A program made the position numbers and the translations under genes. A stretch of 64,000 bases of DNA. Origin: Methylophilus sp. GTDB taxonomy: Bacteria > Pseudomonadota > Gammaproteobacteria > Burkholderiales > Methylophilaceae. The stretch covers positions 1 through 64,000 of the forward strand of contig NZ_SSGF01000023.1 of the NCBI RefSeq assembly GCF_008015755.1, read 5' to 3'. Shown here piece by piece: positions 62,890-64,000 of this stretch. Positions within the stretch are counted from its first letter, which is position 1. Every line of letters starts with the position of its first letter. The notes under the pieces were generated by a model, which was given only the letters and a program-made list of their open reading frames with translations, was not told where the DNA came from and searched no databases.

Positions 62890-64000
62890 TCACTTGCCTG
62901 CTAACTGGCTCAGTTTGGCTTGTGCTTCGAGTACCCCTTCTTCTACCCCGGCCGCTTCGGTCAGTTTGGCGACGTTGTCACGCGTGAAAAAGCCATCAAA
63001 GCCATCATAGCGCTGCACATATTCAATAATCAGCGACGAATGTTCAGAGGCATTAGAAAATATCTGTTTGAGGCCTTCTTCTTTGGAGCCGATCACATCC
63101 AGCAAAAAGCCCTTGCCCTGGCTGGCGATGGCATTGACAACAAAGTCGATATTTTCTTTGCCGTCGCGCGTGCCATCTTTGACGGACAAGGCAATATGGT
63201 GCAAACGCGGGCCATAGTTGCGCACAAAGGTTTCGGTCGGCGAGGGCAGTTTTTCCAGATGGTTGACAAAATAAGGCGTGTTGTTGGCGGTGAATACTTT
63301 GGCCGGGCTCTTGGTTTCCGCAAAGCCGTGCACGCTTTTCGTGACGTTGGTAGACGAGTTCTGGTCCCAGATATTGTAAGCGCCCCAGAAAAAGTAACTG
63401 GACCAAGACAAGTATTCCAGAATCGCCACTTCACGGTTCTGGCTATACACACGCGTCGCTAGGTGGTCGACTGGCAAAATCAGGTCATCGATGCGCAGCT
63501 TGGCTTGCTGGTCTTTGGCTTGTTCATACGCCGCCTGAACATCAGCGCGGATGGTGCTGATGCCTAGCGCATACACACGCAGCTCACCGGGCGCACGTTT
63601 CATATAGCCGACAATATTGTGCGTGTAAGGTGACGGCTTGCTAATGGCTACGTTGCCCGGCAACTCCAGCTTGCGTACCTCGTCTTGGGTAAAAAAGCGA
63701 AACTCGCGTTCTTCCTGCAGTTTCACCACTTCGTGCATGTTGTTGACGCGGATAATCTCACCCATATAGCGGCTATTCGGCTTACGCGCACCCACCGGGT
63801 AAATCTCATTCAGTGCACGGAAAATGCCACGCAGATTAGGGTCCTTGACCTCGCGCACCAGCAAATCCGGCGAATCCAGGTCTATGCGTAACACATGCGT
63901 CCAGTGTTTCTCAGTCTCCAGCGTCACCAGGTAGTGGTATGACGTCATCAGCGACAACTCGGCGATATATTGAATTGAATGATCCGGATCCACCGTGATC
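62890..64000 (-). CDS. VOC-fold (4-HPPD-like) protein, 5' end outside window
   Basis: At least 370 residues are visible, and the frame stays open to base 64000, so the true start is to the right. The C-terminal third shows a metal-site pattern seen in hydroxyphenylpyruvate dioxygenase-like proteins: His in 'YGPRLHHIALSVKDGT' and Glu in 'SSLIIEYVQRYDGFDGFF'. The N-terminal part ('LVTLETEKHWTHVLRIDLDS') is not recognised. No tyrosine-degradation genes are nearby, so a dioxygenase on another 2-oxo acid, or a non-enzymatic VOC protein, is possible. Confidence 0.6.
   Translation of the reverse strand, partial: ITVDPDHSIQYIAELSLMTSYHYLVTLETEKHWTHVLRIDLDSPDLLVREVKDPNLRGIFRALNEIYPVGARKPNSRYMGEIIRVNNMHEVVKLQEEREFRFFTQDEVRKLELPGNVAISKPSPYTHNIVGYMKRAPGELRVYALGISTIRADVQAAYEQAKDQQAKLRIDDLILPVDHLATRVYSQNREVAILEYLSWSSYFFWGAYNIWDQNSSTNVTKSVHGFAETKSPAKVFTANNTPYFVNHLEKLPSPTETFVRNYGPRLHHIALSVKDGTRDGKENIDFVVNAIASQGKGFLLDVIGSKEEGLKQIFSNASEHSSLIIEYVQRYDGFDGFFTRDNVAKLTEAAGVEEGVLEAQAKLSQLAGK

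Overview
The window looks like a chromosomal segment of a betaproteobacterium. The best guess is the Nitrosomonadales/Methylophilaceae group. This rests on gene neighbourhoods (ubiK-comM, porin-glnK-amtB, mrcA divergent from pilMNOPQ-aroK-aroB, dksA, folD) and protein character; no methylotrophy marker gene is present, so the family assignment is inference. Coding density is high, and no gene-free stretch exceeds 300 bases (the longest, about 285 bases at 2402-2686, holds an inverted repeat and a Fur-type site).

1-10.87 kb is AT-rich accessory DNA. It is the right-hand end of an integrated island. It holds a metal-efflux cluster in czcI-C-B order running off the left edge, an EptA-type phosphoethanolamine transferase under a Fur-like box, and a tight four-gene operon of three large tyrosine recombinases plus one small helical protein. 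The operon abuts a comM gene cut off inside its Walker B motif; the 3' half of comM is not in the window, so the island continues beyond base 1.

10.87-23 kb returns to core-type genes: ubiK, a sigma-54 driven porin-glnK-amtB nitrogen operon, a three-gene type I secretion-like set whose ABC protein has a strongly degenerate ATPase, a small nucleotidyltransferase-like gene, and penicillin-binding protein 1A.

23-33 kb carries pilMNOPQ, aroK-aroB, dgt, dksA, folD and a Pro-Arg-His tRNA cluster. 33-44 kb holds a diguanylate cyclase followed by an eight-gene MSHA-like type IV pilus or pseudopilus locus (secretin, TPR protein, MshE-type ATPase, platform protein, PilM/N-like and PilO-like proteins, two pseudopilin-like proteins). 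The locus has no recognisable major pilin.

44-64 kb contains moeB/thiF, a small BFD-type ferredoxin-like gene, an unknown coiled-coil zinc-ribbon membrane protein, valS, a photolyase/cryptochrome homologue with its domains in reversed order, a GIDE/EF-hand protein with lemA, nfeD with an SPFH protein, and a transglutaminase / DUF2126 / ATP-grasp / alpha-E cluster predicted to make or modify a peptide. It ends with an amidase, a HAD phosphatase, a TPMT-like methyltransferase and a partial VOC-fold protein.

The most unexpected non-coding signal lies at 60274-60382, between two convergent genes. A perfect FNR/ANR box sits exactly at the class II distance from a -10 element and is followed within about 60 bases by a strong intrinsic terminator. 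This is the layout of an oxygen-regulated small RNA.
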